Source: Turbatrix aceti (taxonomy: Eukaryota; Nematoda; Chromadorea; Rhabditida; Panagrolaimidae). Taken from it: a DNA stretch of 64,000 nt. Location of the stretch: assembly GCA_963969345.1 (NCBI GenBank), contig OZ017769.1:7009725-7073724 (forward strand), given 5' to 3'. The translations under genes were made by a program, and so were the position numbers. The notes beneath the pieces were generated by a model. It saw nothing but the letters and a program-made list of their open reading frames with translations. It made no database searches and was not told where the DNA came from. Of the stretch, positions 45,486-56,639 are shown piece by piece. Within the stretch, counting starts at the first letter, position 1, and each line of letters begins with the position of its first letter.

Positions 45486-48400
45486 TCAGCCACCGCACCC
45501 GCCTGAAAAAATTGGATTAAACGTCGAGGAAGGTCTTTGGGGTCCGAGAAACGTGTACACGGACGTTAAAGCAGGGGTTAAAATTGGGCGGGGTCTGACC
45601 GCGAAAATTTGGCTCAGCCCGGGGCCTATACTTTTTAAAAAATAGTTCAAAAAATGTTTTTTCTGTAAAACATGAACAAAGATATGGATTTTACGGTACT
45701 TTTTAGTCAAATAATTTTTATTGAAGCCGGCTGAAAATTTTGGTCCATCCGAAGGCCCAATTCTAACTCCTGCATCAAAATCAAGTCGCAAGCGGACGTA
45801 AAGCCAGCAAGCGACAACCAACGTTCTAGTCGATTTTTGGACCAGAGCAGGCGCGTAAAAGCAGGTGACACGACAACTCACCACAACCACCGCATGAGCC
45901 ACAGGCGCCGCACGATCCGCAAGCCCCAGCCCCGCATGCAGAGCACGCGGAGCACGAGCCACAAGCGCCAGCTGCCGTACCGATGTCGAAGCCGGCGTAC
46001 ATCGCGACGATCGCCGGCGTAATATCCAGGCTGCCATCGTGGCTGCCCTGCGCGATAAAGCGATTCGATGGCACTGGTCTGCCGTAGCCGCAGGCCAGAG
46101 CCATAGGCCACTTCTGGCACTGGTGTCCGACGGGAGACGTGTCCTGTCGGACGCGCACCTTGTCGGGGTTGCAGAGGATGAAAAGCGTGCCAATCGAGAA
46201 AATGGACGCAATGTGCTCCGCGGTTTGCGTCGACCGACAGTGCATGCGTCTGCCGTTGAGCCGCGCTTGGGCATCTGAAATGGACTCTTTCGCAGATAAA
46301 ACCTTGAAAAGGTGAAAGGTGGACCTACCGCCGATGAGAAAGAGAGTGGAACCGTCCGAGCCGGGGAGCTGCAGCCGCTGAACCGTGTTACGCTGCAGGT
46401 TGAAGAGCTCGACGTTGAGGACGCCCGCGTTGCCCGATTTGCCTTTGTGCAGCTTGTCGCCGCTTTGCTTGCGATTGAAGCCGTTCCACCTGCCTTTGAT
46501 GACCGCAAAGTCGCCTTCTCGGTTGAGCACGGCGAAGACCCGCTCGTCGGGCGCCGAGAGGTGGGGTAGAAACTGCTGAAAAAGGTAAAAAAACACCTCA
46601 ATGAGCCCAGAAAGCCTCTTAAACCCACCAAGTTAGGATCAAGCTGTTCCTTGCACGGCAAACTGTCAGCGCCGACCAGATGTGACATGCAGAGCAGCCG
46701 CTGCTCGGTTCCATAAACGAGGACCATAGACAACAGCATCTGAGCGTTGTGCACGATCTGCGCGATGTATTTTGAACCATCGCGGACGTCGATCAGCGTG
46801 TGCGTAGCGACGAGCACGATGGCGCCCGGCGTGACCGCGGGCCTGTTCAGTGCTGCCGCCTGGCAAAGCGTCATGAGACGCGAATCGGCTTCTAGCGGCT
46901 GTTCTACAAAGTCCCCCGCGAGCAGCTCCAGCTCGCAGTTGAGCGAGATGGACGTCGTCACGTTCACCTTCGCCCGGAGATCTCTTTCTCGATCTGCGCT
47001 CTCGAGAAACATTTGCGTGATGGTCTGCGGAGATTTTGAGTGCGGTGGGGGAAGGATCTGCTCGAGCAACAGGCGCCCGGTGAGTCGGATAACGTCTCTC
47101 TTCTGGAGGAAGACCTTGTCGTAGAGCTCGAGCTCGACGACCAACTCTTTCGGGTTTTTCTTCTCAAAGGGGAATTTGACAATGGAAGCCGCAGCGTTGC
47201 CTTCTGTCGGCTGCCAGACCAGGGAAAAGCTCGAGCGGGTCACCTGCTTGTCAAACAAGTCCGCATTAAAAGTCGTGATTTTCTTGCTCCCGTAGCAGAG
47301 TTTCAGTCTCAGTTGCTCGCGTTGCACCGGGATTTCCTTGAGCGAGATTGACGGGATGTGGATGTGTCCGTAGGACACGGCGCTCATGTCCTGGCTCTCG
47401 AATCCGAGAAAAACAGGTGCCACGTGGCCCCTATACATGCATCCGCGCTGCCAGAAGCTGTCCTGGAAGTGAGTGGCCCAGAGCCGTTTTGTGATCGACT
47501 CGCCCTTCATCAGCTTGGAGTTCTTCGAGCGGTCGTTGACAGAATCGTCGTGCTTCAGCAGGTTACCCAGGATAGCCGTACAATCACGCTGGTACGCCAG
47601 TGGGTGCACCTGATGCGTGTGCCAGACAATGTCAAAATCATAGCACGGCGTGAGAAAGTGCTGCGGGTAGGTTTGTTTGAGCATCAAAAAGTTGACGTAG
47701 CGCGCAATTGCATCCCGAAGGAACTTTGGCGCCGTATAGTGCGGCAACGAGATCTGATAGTTAAAATTGCGCTGTCGCTGGATGGCAGCCGCGATATCGT
47801 AGCCCGAACGCTGCCGATACGCGGCGGTGACGGCTGCGAGCTGCGCACTCGAATTGAGAAAGTCATACGGCTCATCCGGGCAAAAGTTGTTCCACGTGCT
47901 GACGGACTGCTCGTAGCGCTGCTGGATCTCGTCGGAGCTGAGGAGTTTGTGGTCCACGACACGGCCGCAGACGGCCATGCAGTCGTCTTCGTAGGACGAT
48001 GGACACAGCATGTGGCAGTGCCATACCCAGTGCACGTCGAGCGGGGGAATGTTGTTTAGGTCCGGCTTTGCTGCCTGTAAAATACAAAACATTGCTTGTT
48101 TGATAATTCCGATCCCCGTTGCCATTTCCCGACCTCGGGTTGCACCCTGTCCTTTGCCCCAGTGCCGTCCCCAGCCCCTAGCAGGAGTCAGACGGAGACT
48201 ACACTTGAACAACAACTCTCTAAACAACTTGTTCGTTCGTCCGACTGAAAATGCCGCAGCGGCAGCGACGGCGAAGAAATGAGCAAAAAACAGAGGCGTA
48301 GGATGGACGCGAGTCGACACAGCCTGGGGGTTTTTTCCAAAAAATAACTCTATAAGACAAGTTGCAATCAGGCTGGCTGCGACCGTTATTTTTAGCCACT

Positions 48401-50112
48401 CGGCTGTGGGATTTGTCCTCGTCGCTTGTCAGCGTCGTCGGCGGCGGTAGACAAACGCGAGGGCGGCCCGGCCATTTCGGGCGGTTGTTGCCATTTTGGG
48501 CAGCGAAGAAGAAGGCTTTGCCTTTGTCCCTTCGGCAATCACTTTCCTTGGAGGTGTTCGCGTGCCTGTGCATGTGCCTGTGCCGGTGGCGGTAGTCGCG
48601 GCCATCGTAAAGACTACTGCCAAGCAGGAGTCAGCAAAAGTTAAGTTGCAATATGCCAGCAACTCCCGGGGGGCCAGGAGGAAGTGTTTTTAAGTTGTCA
48701 GGGACGAAAGCTGTCGCAAAAAGGCGCAGGCGCAAATCGGCATTGTCGCCGTTCTCGTCCTTCGTCCTTCGTCCGCCGCAGGATGCAGGATGCATCCTGG
48801 GACACGGGACATGCTTAGCACGTCTGACAGCTTCAAAAACAACAAAGTTGCTGCTCTCTGCGTGTGCCCGTAATAGACTACTTGTCTGGCGCGTCCAACA
48901 AGCCCAGCCACCAAAAAACAACAACTGCTGACGTTGTTTTGTTGTTGTTCACCCACCGAGCATCTTGCATCCAACAGGGAAACCAGTGGGTGCGTGAAAA
49001 GAGGGCAGCTATACAACCCCAACTCCAACCCCCACCCCGACCCCGAAGACGTCTGATCGCTCGGGGCGCAGAAAAGATTCCGTCAAACTCCTCGCCGCTC
49101 GATAAATAGTACATACAAATACACTCGGTGCCATCCGCGCTCGTGTCCATCGTGCAACGATGCATTTCAAATTTCCGTCCCGTCGTCGTCCTAAGAACTT
49201 CAGTCAAGTGCCGCTTTTTTGTCGGTCGTTTTTTCTTGCCTGAGTCGTTTTCGTTTCGTTCTTCGTTTGCCGCAGTCGTCGTCGGTACGTGTCACGGGCG
49301 GGGAGGGGGGGCGGGTAGGCTGACTGAATGACGAGAGATTATCCGACACGCCAAAGGAGGAACTTAAGTTGCGGCGGGCGCACCCTAGGCCTAGGTAGGT
49401 ATCGTGTTTTTCGTGACCTATGGCGGGCGGTGGATGAAGGTTGGGTCGGGTGCGTGCCCTGCGAGACTAGGTGGGGCTGAGGGTCGCCTAACGAGCACCA
49501 CGCACGATGCACGACGCATGCCGCCGGCACAAACTCCCAGCCGGGATGATGGCAATGGCGACAACAAAGCAGCAGCAAGTCGCCGCGGCCCGGCCAAATT
49601 TTGCCCGCTTTGTTAGAAGCACACGAAAAAAAGCGAAAAACGAAAAAATGTGCGGTTAGCTGTCTTTTGAGCGGCAAAGGCAAATTTTTTGGTTTTTTGG
49701 GGGATTAAAAGGCTTTCGGCGCCGTAAGTGTTCATTTTTCATTTTTCAGGGCTTGGGACACCGGAAAAGGAGGCATTGTCGGGGCGCAAACCGTCTCGGA
49801 AGGCAAACCGACCTGCATGGGGAGCCAGAAGCACTCGTAGCGACGGATGGCGTTGCGCACGACGTGTTCCTCATAGAGGACAGGCGCCTTGCGGTCGATC
49901 ATGCGGAGGAAGTTAACCTCGCGCTGGCAAGCCGTCAGGAGGTCGATCGTGATGCACTTTCGCATCTGGTCGTGCGTAGACTTGAGCACGGGAGCGACGA
50001 CATCGTCGTAGGCCGGAAGCGGGGCAAACGAGCTCTGCTGCGTCGTCGTCGTCGTCGTCGTCGATGGCCCGGCACCCGGATCGGCGGCCGAGTCCGATGC
50101 CAGGCTCGTCAT
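45486..50112 (-). CDS. DUF1399 / glycine-rich domain protein (GRDP)-like
   Basis: Five minus-strand exons, 50112-49762, 48074-46629, 46575-46329, 46274-45882 and 45502-45486, encode 817 residues. DUF1399 repeats are seen as IDLLTACQREVNFLRMID and YECFWLPM in exon 1, HWVWHCHMLCPSSYEDDC at the start of exon 2, then YVNFLMLKQ and DIVWHTHQVHPLAYQRDC. The last matches plant GRDP and fungal/nematode relatives, whose biochemical role is not established. The middle is probably beta-rich. The C-terminus is a Cys/Gly tail with repeated ACGSCGAC-type units, continued by a 17-nt last exon encoding GGCGG and the stop. A poly-Thr run (ACG repeats) occurs near residue 22. Intron 1 is about 1.7 kb, and its donor (CCG/GTGTCC) is weak, but the phase is correct and the DUF1399 domain is split across it. 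Confidence 0.83.
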
Positions 50113-51511
50113 CCCTGTGAAACGAACGCAGGGGGCACGAGAATAATTTGGTCGGGACTAGTGTGTGCACCGCTCGCTGCGACGTGTTATCGACGGGACG
50201 GGCGAGGACGAGGCAGAGAGCAGGCTGGCTGTCGTCGGTCAATCGAAAGCTCGCTCCGCCCCTCCCTCCCAGAGCCGGCGGCGGCGGCAACTGACGCACT
50301 GCCGCCGCTACCACCACCACCGCCGCCGCCACCACCATCGCCGCTGCCGCTGCCGTGCCCGAGGGGGTCTGCCGGGCCAGTTCGATCAACGTATACGTCG
50401 CTCCCGATCAAAAACATCTGTTGGCGCGTATCAATGATACCAAAACGCGGCCGCCGATGTCAGCAGACATCTTTTTTTTTGTTTTGGCACCACAGAAAAA
50501 TCTTTACCATTGGGGCGATTGTTTGTTTGGTGTGTACAAAACAAACAATATGCAGCACCCCAGCCTCGTTCAAGAAAATTCCCGGACTAAACGTGACCCA
50601 AAAAGAGACAATGTGGGTTCCTTGAAATGACAAGCGATACGATAATTCAATTGAAAATCGAATAATGAATAATTCAAGAATTTTGTTCGTCTGAACAGAA
50701 ACCAAAAAAAATGGAAAAAAAATCATCGAGGCAAAAGCAAAAAAAAATTTTTTTAAATCATCGGGGAAGCTCAAAAATACCGATTTTTTGATAACTTTCG
50801 AATTCAATTTTTTTTTCAAATCAGTAGAAATGCCATCGTTCTTTGACGGCACGACCTTCTCGTGGTCGGTCAAGCCCAGCTCGGCACAATAAAAAATGTA
50901 GCAAATATTTTTTTTATGCGCCGAATTTGTTCACAAAAACAAATTCAACCAGGAACTCAAAATTCGCTCCTTTTTATCATTTTGAATAATTTTTTTGTCA
51001 ATCAAATTTCATATTTTGAACCCTGCAAACACGGCCAAATGGCCATCAGACAACCCGGACCAAGCTTGCATGGCATCACTATCGTTTTGCACCAAAATTA
51101 GTACACTATACAACTGACAATTCGTACAGAAACCATCCAAGGCTTCAGTCATTCCTAACAAATGCATAACAGTCATCCAGGGACATGAATTATATCATTT
51201 TTTTGAATTCTCAGAGCTACATCTTGATTAATTAATTAATTGCGAAATATGATGCAAAAGTTAGAAGTCATAAAAAAACAGGGTTGCATCCATGAGCAAA
51301 GAACAGTCTTTGAAAGTTTAGCAAAGCTCACAGAAACCAGCGAGTGTCAAACTCAGACTATTGTCAAATGCATTTTCACACAATTGCAAAAAACAACTTT
51401 CGATCAATTCCCATCCACCATTCACCAAAAAAAAAACCTTTCAAAGACAATTTATCCTCAATCAACTAAAAATGGACCACAAGGTATGTTTCTACATAAC
51501 AGATTATTTTC
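50113..51511. other. Intergenic, DUF1399 gene to ATP synthase alpha
   Basis: The left part (50113-50450) is GC-rich with GCC/ACC triplet runs, as expected for the DUF1399 gene's 5' region, and a TTCACAG acceptor lies just before its ATG. The right part is AT-rich and contains the ATP synthase 3' UTR. No gene was supported. Confidence 0.5.
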
Positions 51512-53329
51512 CTAAGGCTTGAAGCCGGCCAAGAAGTTGGTCACCAGATCCTTGAGCTTGGCATCGGAAGCAGGCGAAATCTGGCCTTCTTCGCGGATCG
51601 TCTTAAGAAGCTCCTGCCCGTTGGCACGGATGTGGATGAGGAACTCGCGTTCGAACTTGGTAATCGCAGAGGGATCAATCTTGTCGAGGTGGCCCTTGAC
51701 ACCGGCGTAGATGACGGTGACCTGCTCTTCGATAGCCATGGGCACGTACTGGCCCTGCTTGAGGAGCTCGGTGAGACGAACACCTCGGTTGAGCAGCTGC
51801 TGGGTGGAAGCATCGAGATCCGAACCGAACTGCGCGAAGGCAGCGACTTCACGGTACTGGGCAAGTTCCAACTTCATGGAACCGGCGACCTGTTTCATGG
51901 CCTTGGTTTGGGCAGCCGAACCGACACGGGACACAGAGAGACCGACGTTGATGGCAGGTCGGACACCCTTGTAGAACAATTCAGTTTCAAGGAAAATCTG
52001 GCCGTCAGTGATGGAGATGACATTGGTCGGGATGTAGGCAGACACGTCACCAGCCTGGGTTTCGATAACAGGGAGGGCAGTGAGAGATCCGCCACCGTGG
52101 TTTTCGTTCAGCTTGGCGGCGCGTTCGAGGAGACGTGAATGCAGGTAGAAGACATCACCGGGGTAGGCTTCACGTCCGGGAGGACGACGGAGCAGGAGGG
52201 ACATCTGACGGTAGGCGACGGCCTGCTTGGACAAATCGTCGTAAATGATGAGAGCGTGCTTGCCGTTGTCACGGAAGAACTCGCCCATCGCAGCGCCGGC
52301 GTAGGGGGCAAGGAACTGCAGAGGAGCGGCGTCAGAGGCCGTCGCAGAGACGATGATGGTGTACTTCATGGCGTCGGCGTCTGTCAGACGCTTGAGGATC
52401 TGAGCGACGGTTGAACGCTTTTGGCCGATAGCGACGTAGATGCAGTAAAGCTTCTTCTTTTCATCGTTTCCGTCGTTGAAGCGTTTCTGGTTGATGATGG
52501 TATCGATGGCGATGGCGGTCTTTCCGGTCTGACGATCACCGATGATCAGTTCACGCTGACCACGGCCGATAGGGACGAGCGAGTCGACGGCCTTGACACC
52601 AGTAAGCATGGGTTCGCGGACACTCAGACGGGGGATGATACCCGGAGCCTTGACTTCGACACGCGAGCGTTGGGTCGTAGCGACGGGGCCCTTGCCATCG
52701 ATGGGGGTTCCCAGAGCGTCGACGACGCGACCGAGAAGGGCATCACCGACAGCGACATCGACGATGGCACCGGTACGCTTGACAATGTCGCCTTCACGGA
52801 TGACCTTGTCGTTACCGAACACGACGACACCGACGTCTCCGGGCTCCAAGTTGAGAGCCATACCCTAAAAGTAAGACGTGGATTAGCGTATATAAAAACA
52901 GGGTGAAAAAAAGCGTGCCTTAATGCCGGAGTCGAATTCAACCATCTCTTCCGCCTGGATGTTCTTCAAGCCGTAAACGCGGGCGATACCGTCACCGATC
53001 GAGAGCACGCGTCCGGTTTCCTCGAGATTGATGCTCGATTGCTGGCCCAAGATGCGGTCTTCCAGGATCTTTGAAACCTCAGATCCGGCAGCGAACTGGC
53101 GAGCCGAAAGAGACAAGGCATTCTTTGATACCTAAAAAAGAACAATTCATAAAACATATGCAATAAAAATATTTATAAAAATAACAATATTTTAAACAGA
53201 CAATCGATAAGCAGCTAAAATGTAAATTCCAATGATTTTTGGTCTATTTTAGGCTATTTTGACGGGAAATTTTATGGCACATACCTTGGCTGGGCCGCGG
53301 GCGATGGAGAAAAGGTGCTTCGACAACAT
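51512..53329 (-). CDS. Mitochondrial ATP synthase F1 subunit alpha
   Basis: Three minus-strand exons, 53329-53285, 53131-52919 and 52864-51512, encode 536 residues. The protein forms the non-catalytic nucleotide-binding subunit of F1 in the mitochondrial matrix. An N-terminal presequence ([15 protein letters not shown]) is basic and amphipathic. Then come [10 protein letters not shown], the Walker A P-loop [26 protein letters not shown] and [20 protein letters not shown], all matching the family closely. Intron 2 begins with GC instead of GT (AAG/GCACGC) and ends TTTTAG. Joining there restores [12 protein letters not shown] exactly as in other animals, so this is a GC-AG intron. Codon use is strongly biased to C/G third bases, fitting high expression. 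Confidence 0.97.
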
Positions 53330-54760
53330 TCTCGAATTGACGAACACGGAAACGGAGCCCGACTTCGAGAGAACAAGAGTTCAAATGAGACGAGCAAAAA
53401 CGTGCAAGATCGAAGGCGACACACGCACACCGCTGTCGTTTCGCTTAGTTTTCTACTGTAGCGCGCGTCATTCAAAAATGAACGCTGTACTTTGAGGCGC
53501 TGCAAAAGTCAGTCTTGGTCTTGGTCGTTGCGTTTTTCTTCGTGTGCTTCTTTCACGTTTGTACTGTCTGATCTTTTGCTTGGTGGTTGTTGATTATTGC
53601 ATCACAACGACGGCAAGCTCACCCCCTGTTTTCTGTGCGCGCACAGTGGAAGTCCGCGCAGCAGTGCCGTATTTGGTGAATATGGGCGGGGATTTGGATT
53701 TTCGTAGCTAAGTAGGGATTTAGGGTAACTTTTTTTGCATCCTGTGAGAAGTACAATGATCATGGTATTTTGAAACTTCTGATGTGCTGATAGGCGGTAC
53801 TTCCTGCCTGTTTCGCGTCGGGATGGTGTTTACTGATTTTTTTCAGCACAAAACGCACGTTTTTGGTGATTTACCGACATCGCTGCGTCTTGCAAAGGTA
53901 AAATAGGCGTTGAAGGCCATACATTTTTACAGTGTTTGTTTGACAAGATCCGGATGGCAAAATTATAACCGATTAGGCTACAAATGACCAATTTTTTGAG
54001 ATCTTATCTTTTTTACGGTCAATGTACGGTAACTTGCTTGTGCAAATGAATTTTATCTATTGGATACCTAAATTGTGCTTTTTCACGTGTTTGACATAGT
54101 TTTTGTTTATTAGCTCTATTTGGTAACTTTGATCTCTTACAGAGGACATATTTGTTTTTTCTTGACAAAGCAGTCGTTGATCCACAACACGGGGGAACGA
54201 CAAAAAAAAACGAAAACGAATCATTTAATTATTGATTGAATCGGATGGGTGTCACAATTGAGGACTACTAGGCCTATAGGCAGTGCACTGGACCTTTGAA
54301 GATGAAGATGAGACGAAACAGAGACGGGAGGAGGGAGTGGTGTACGTATGCACGTACGTGGGTGCTCTGTTTTACCGAGAGCCCCGGAGGCTGTTGTTGC
54401 GGCCGGCCAGGTTGATGAGAGGAAGAGAGAGGCAAACGTCTTTGCTGGGATATGGGCAGGATCGGCGGCCGGATGGGGCTGGTGAGAACCATAAGACCGG
54501 AGAGGTGATATACTCGTATTCAGGATTTTTTTTTCAACTAAGTAAAAATACAATATAAAGGGATAACAATGTGCTTGCTTCGCAGCGGAGCGGAGTGGGG
54601 CCCAGTGATGGTGGAAGTGGCAGGAGGAGGAGAACGAACAGCAGCGACACACGCGAGATGTGTGGCCATGGCACGGAGAGCGAAACGGAACGCGAACGGA
54701 CTGGACTGGCAGGCAGAAGAAGAGCGGGGGTGGTGGATGGTGATGGACCGGAGATGCCTC
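53330..54760. other. Upstream of ATP synthase alpha / 3' of RGS gene
   Basis: The region 53330-53650 is the probable ATP synthase promoter. From 53700 to 54200 the DNA is AT-rich and featureless. From 54220 to 54760 it is likely 3' UTR of the RGS gene. No exon was supported. Confidence 0.45.
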
Positions 54761-56639
54761 TTACTTTTTTTGTTGGACAGCTGGAAATGTTTGTGTCGTA
54801 TTCTTGGCTGGTAACGAATCAGAACTGAGTTGCTTGGGTAGCGAGCTATGCGAATTGTCATCCCTCGACATTTTATGCTTACTTGTTAGGGGTGTCCTTT
54901 TCTGCATGCTGGTCATGCCCATGCCCATGTTGAAGATGAAATTCCGCCAGCCAAGTCTCTTGGTGCCTGTAAACGTTTGTCTCATTTTTGGAATCCAAGA
55001 TTAGGGAGGAAAGGAAAAAAGTGTGTAGTCGATGAGTCGGACGACCATGAACGGCAATCAAGTAGATAGTTAATAACAGATAGATAGAACAACCTCACTG
55101 GCAACTGAGCATGGATGCAGCGTAGTACTGATGAAAACAGAGATAGTCACACAACTGTACCACTTAAACAAACCTACACGGGCGGTGCCCGATCACAGAA
55201 GAACGAAAAACGCCGGAAATTAGGAAGAGTCGGCCAAGAGGGCCAAAAAAGAGAAAAATCGTGTTAGGACCGAAATCGCGAAGTCGTGCGACGACCTGGG
55301 ACCCGGGGCTTACTTACCTTGTTGCTGGGCCGCACTCAGCACGCCCTTGTAGATCTGGGACCTGATGAATCTGGGATAACTGTCTTTGCTCATGAGCGTG
55401 AAGACGTTCTCCTCAGCCAGGGAGAAGGCGAAGCGCTTCGAAGCCTCGTCCGCTGTTCTCAGAAGCTGCAGCGTGTGATCGAGGGTCCTGGAGTCGATGT
55501 TGATCTGACAGGGCGCACCCGAAGCGAGGAATTCGTCGTGCACGCGCTGAGCTTTCATCTCTATCTGGCAGTTGGGAGAGTATTTGAGGTCCTGAATCGC
55601 CATCCAAAATCGGATATTTTCGGAGGAGAATTCGCTCTCCAGGAATGTTTCTAGGACTTGTCGTCCAATGGGATCACGGGTGAGTTCGACCACGTTGATC
55701 GCCCATCGCTTGACTCGTTTTTCCGTCGGCACTTCAACTCTGCAAAGGGTTTTGGGGGTTGTTGAAGACGTTCAAGACTTTTAACGAAAATGAAAACGAC
55801 TTACAGATCCGTATTGACTACCCATAATGATATATCGTCTGAAATCCAGGGATTCGCAGGGTTGGGCTGCGTGATGAAGGTGTCGTAGTCGTAGAACTGG
55901 TGCACCCATGTCACCATCCTGAAAATCGGTCATTTAGGGAGTTGAAAAGGATCAATAAGAAGTTTGCTTACGTGTCACTGGCCTTCATCGCCTTCAGCCA
56001 CGGTTTGGTCTTGATCGACAGCCTCAACCGCTCGATTTCCTGCTTGAGAATGGAGGCTGTCGTCTTGCGGAGCTTCTTTTCCGTCTTCTGAATAGGCTGT
56101 TCGAGGCAGTTGGTCGTTCCCGGTCTCCTCAGCCTCCAGAAGGCCCTCTCCTCAGAATCGAAGACAACTTTCTCCGACTTTTTCCTCTCCTTCTGGATCT
56201 TGAGCTGCATCTCAGCCTGAACCGTGATAAAGCCCCACATGTGTCCGAGGAGTTCGACGAGCTTGTTGTACGCCTCGACCTCGTCCTCCTCCAGCCCGTG
56301 CTTGAGTTCGTTGCGCATGAGGCGCTTGTTGAGGTAGATGGCATACTCGACGTTGTCGGTCTGCTGCGCGTGGGATGGCCAGAAGTAGGGTAACTGTATG
56401 CGGTAGAGTGTGTTGTCGTCTTTGACGACGGTAGACTGCTCGATGACCGGAAAGATGTAGCCATGGTGCAGGAGTAGCGTGGCTATGTGCAGGGCGTCGT
56501 AGACGTCGTCTGCCTGCGTGAGTTCGTGTACGAGTTGCACCAGCGTCTGCCCCGTCAGCGCCTGGGGTACAGCGATGCGGAAGTACTTGTGCGTCTTGAG
56601 GGGTGCAGCTTCTGCGATGCGCAACGCCAATGCGTCTAG
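54761..56639 (-). CDS. R7-type regulator of G-protein signalling (EGL-10/EAT-16-like), 5' incomplete
   Basis: Minus-strand exons 56639-55972, 55918-55805, 55739-55318 and probably 54966-54761 give about 469 residues. RGS proteins of the R7 class speed GTP hydrolysis by Go/Gq alpha subunits with Gbeta5. A DEP domain (TGQTLVQLVHEL, LLHHGYIFPV, YFWPS) and R7 helical extension (SEERAFWRLRRPG) come first. A G-gamma-like region (LKAMKASDT, NPANPWISDD) follows, then the RGS domain (VKRWAINVVELTRD, FLESEFSSENIRFWMAIQDL, SDSYPRFIRS). The second exon starts phase-correct after a TTTTTCAG at 56640. No start codon or first exon was identified upstream. The final exon (GTKRLGWRNF...) is phase-consistent but less certain, and the frame could also end at a stop just after 55318. 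Confidence 0.85.

Noticed and set aside
45486..48320. 944-codon uninterrupted minus-strand frame
   Set aside because: It reads through introns of the DUF1399-like gene in the wrong frame (the 3' half becomes Ser/Arg-rich noise). The spliced model conserves the family and has correct phases.
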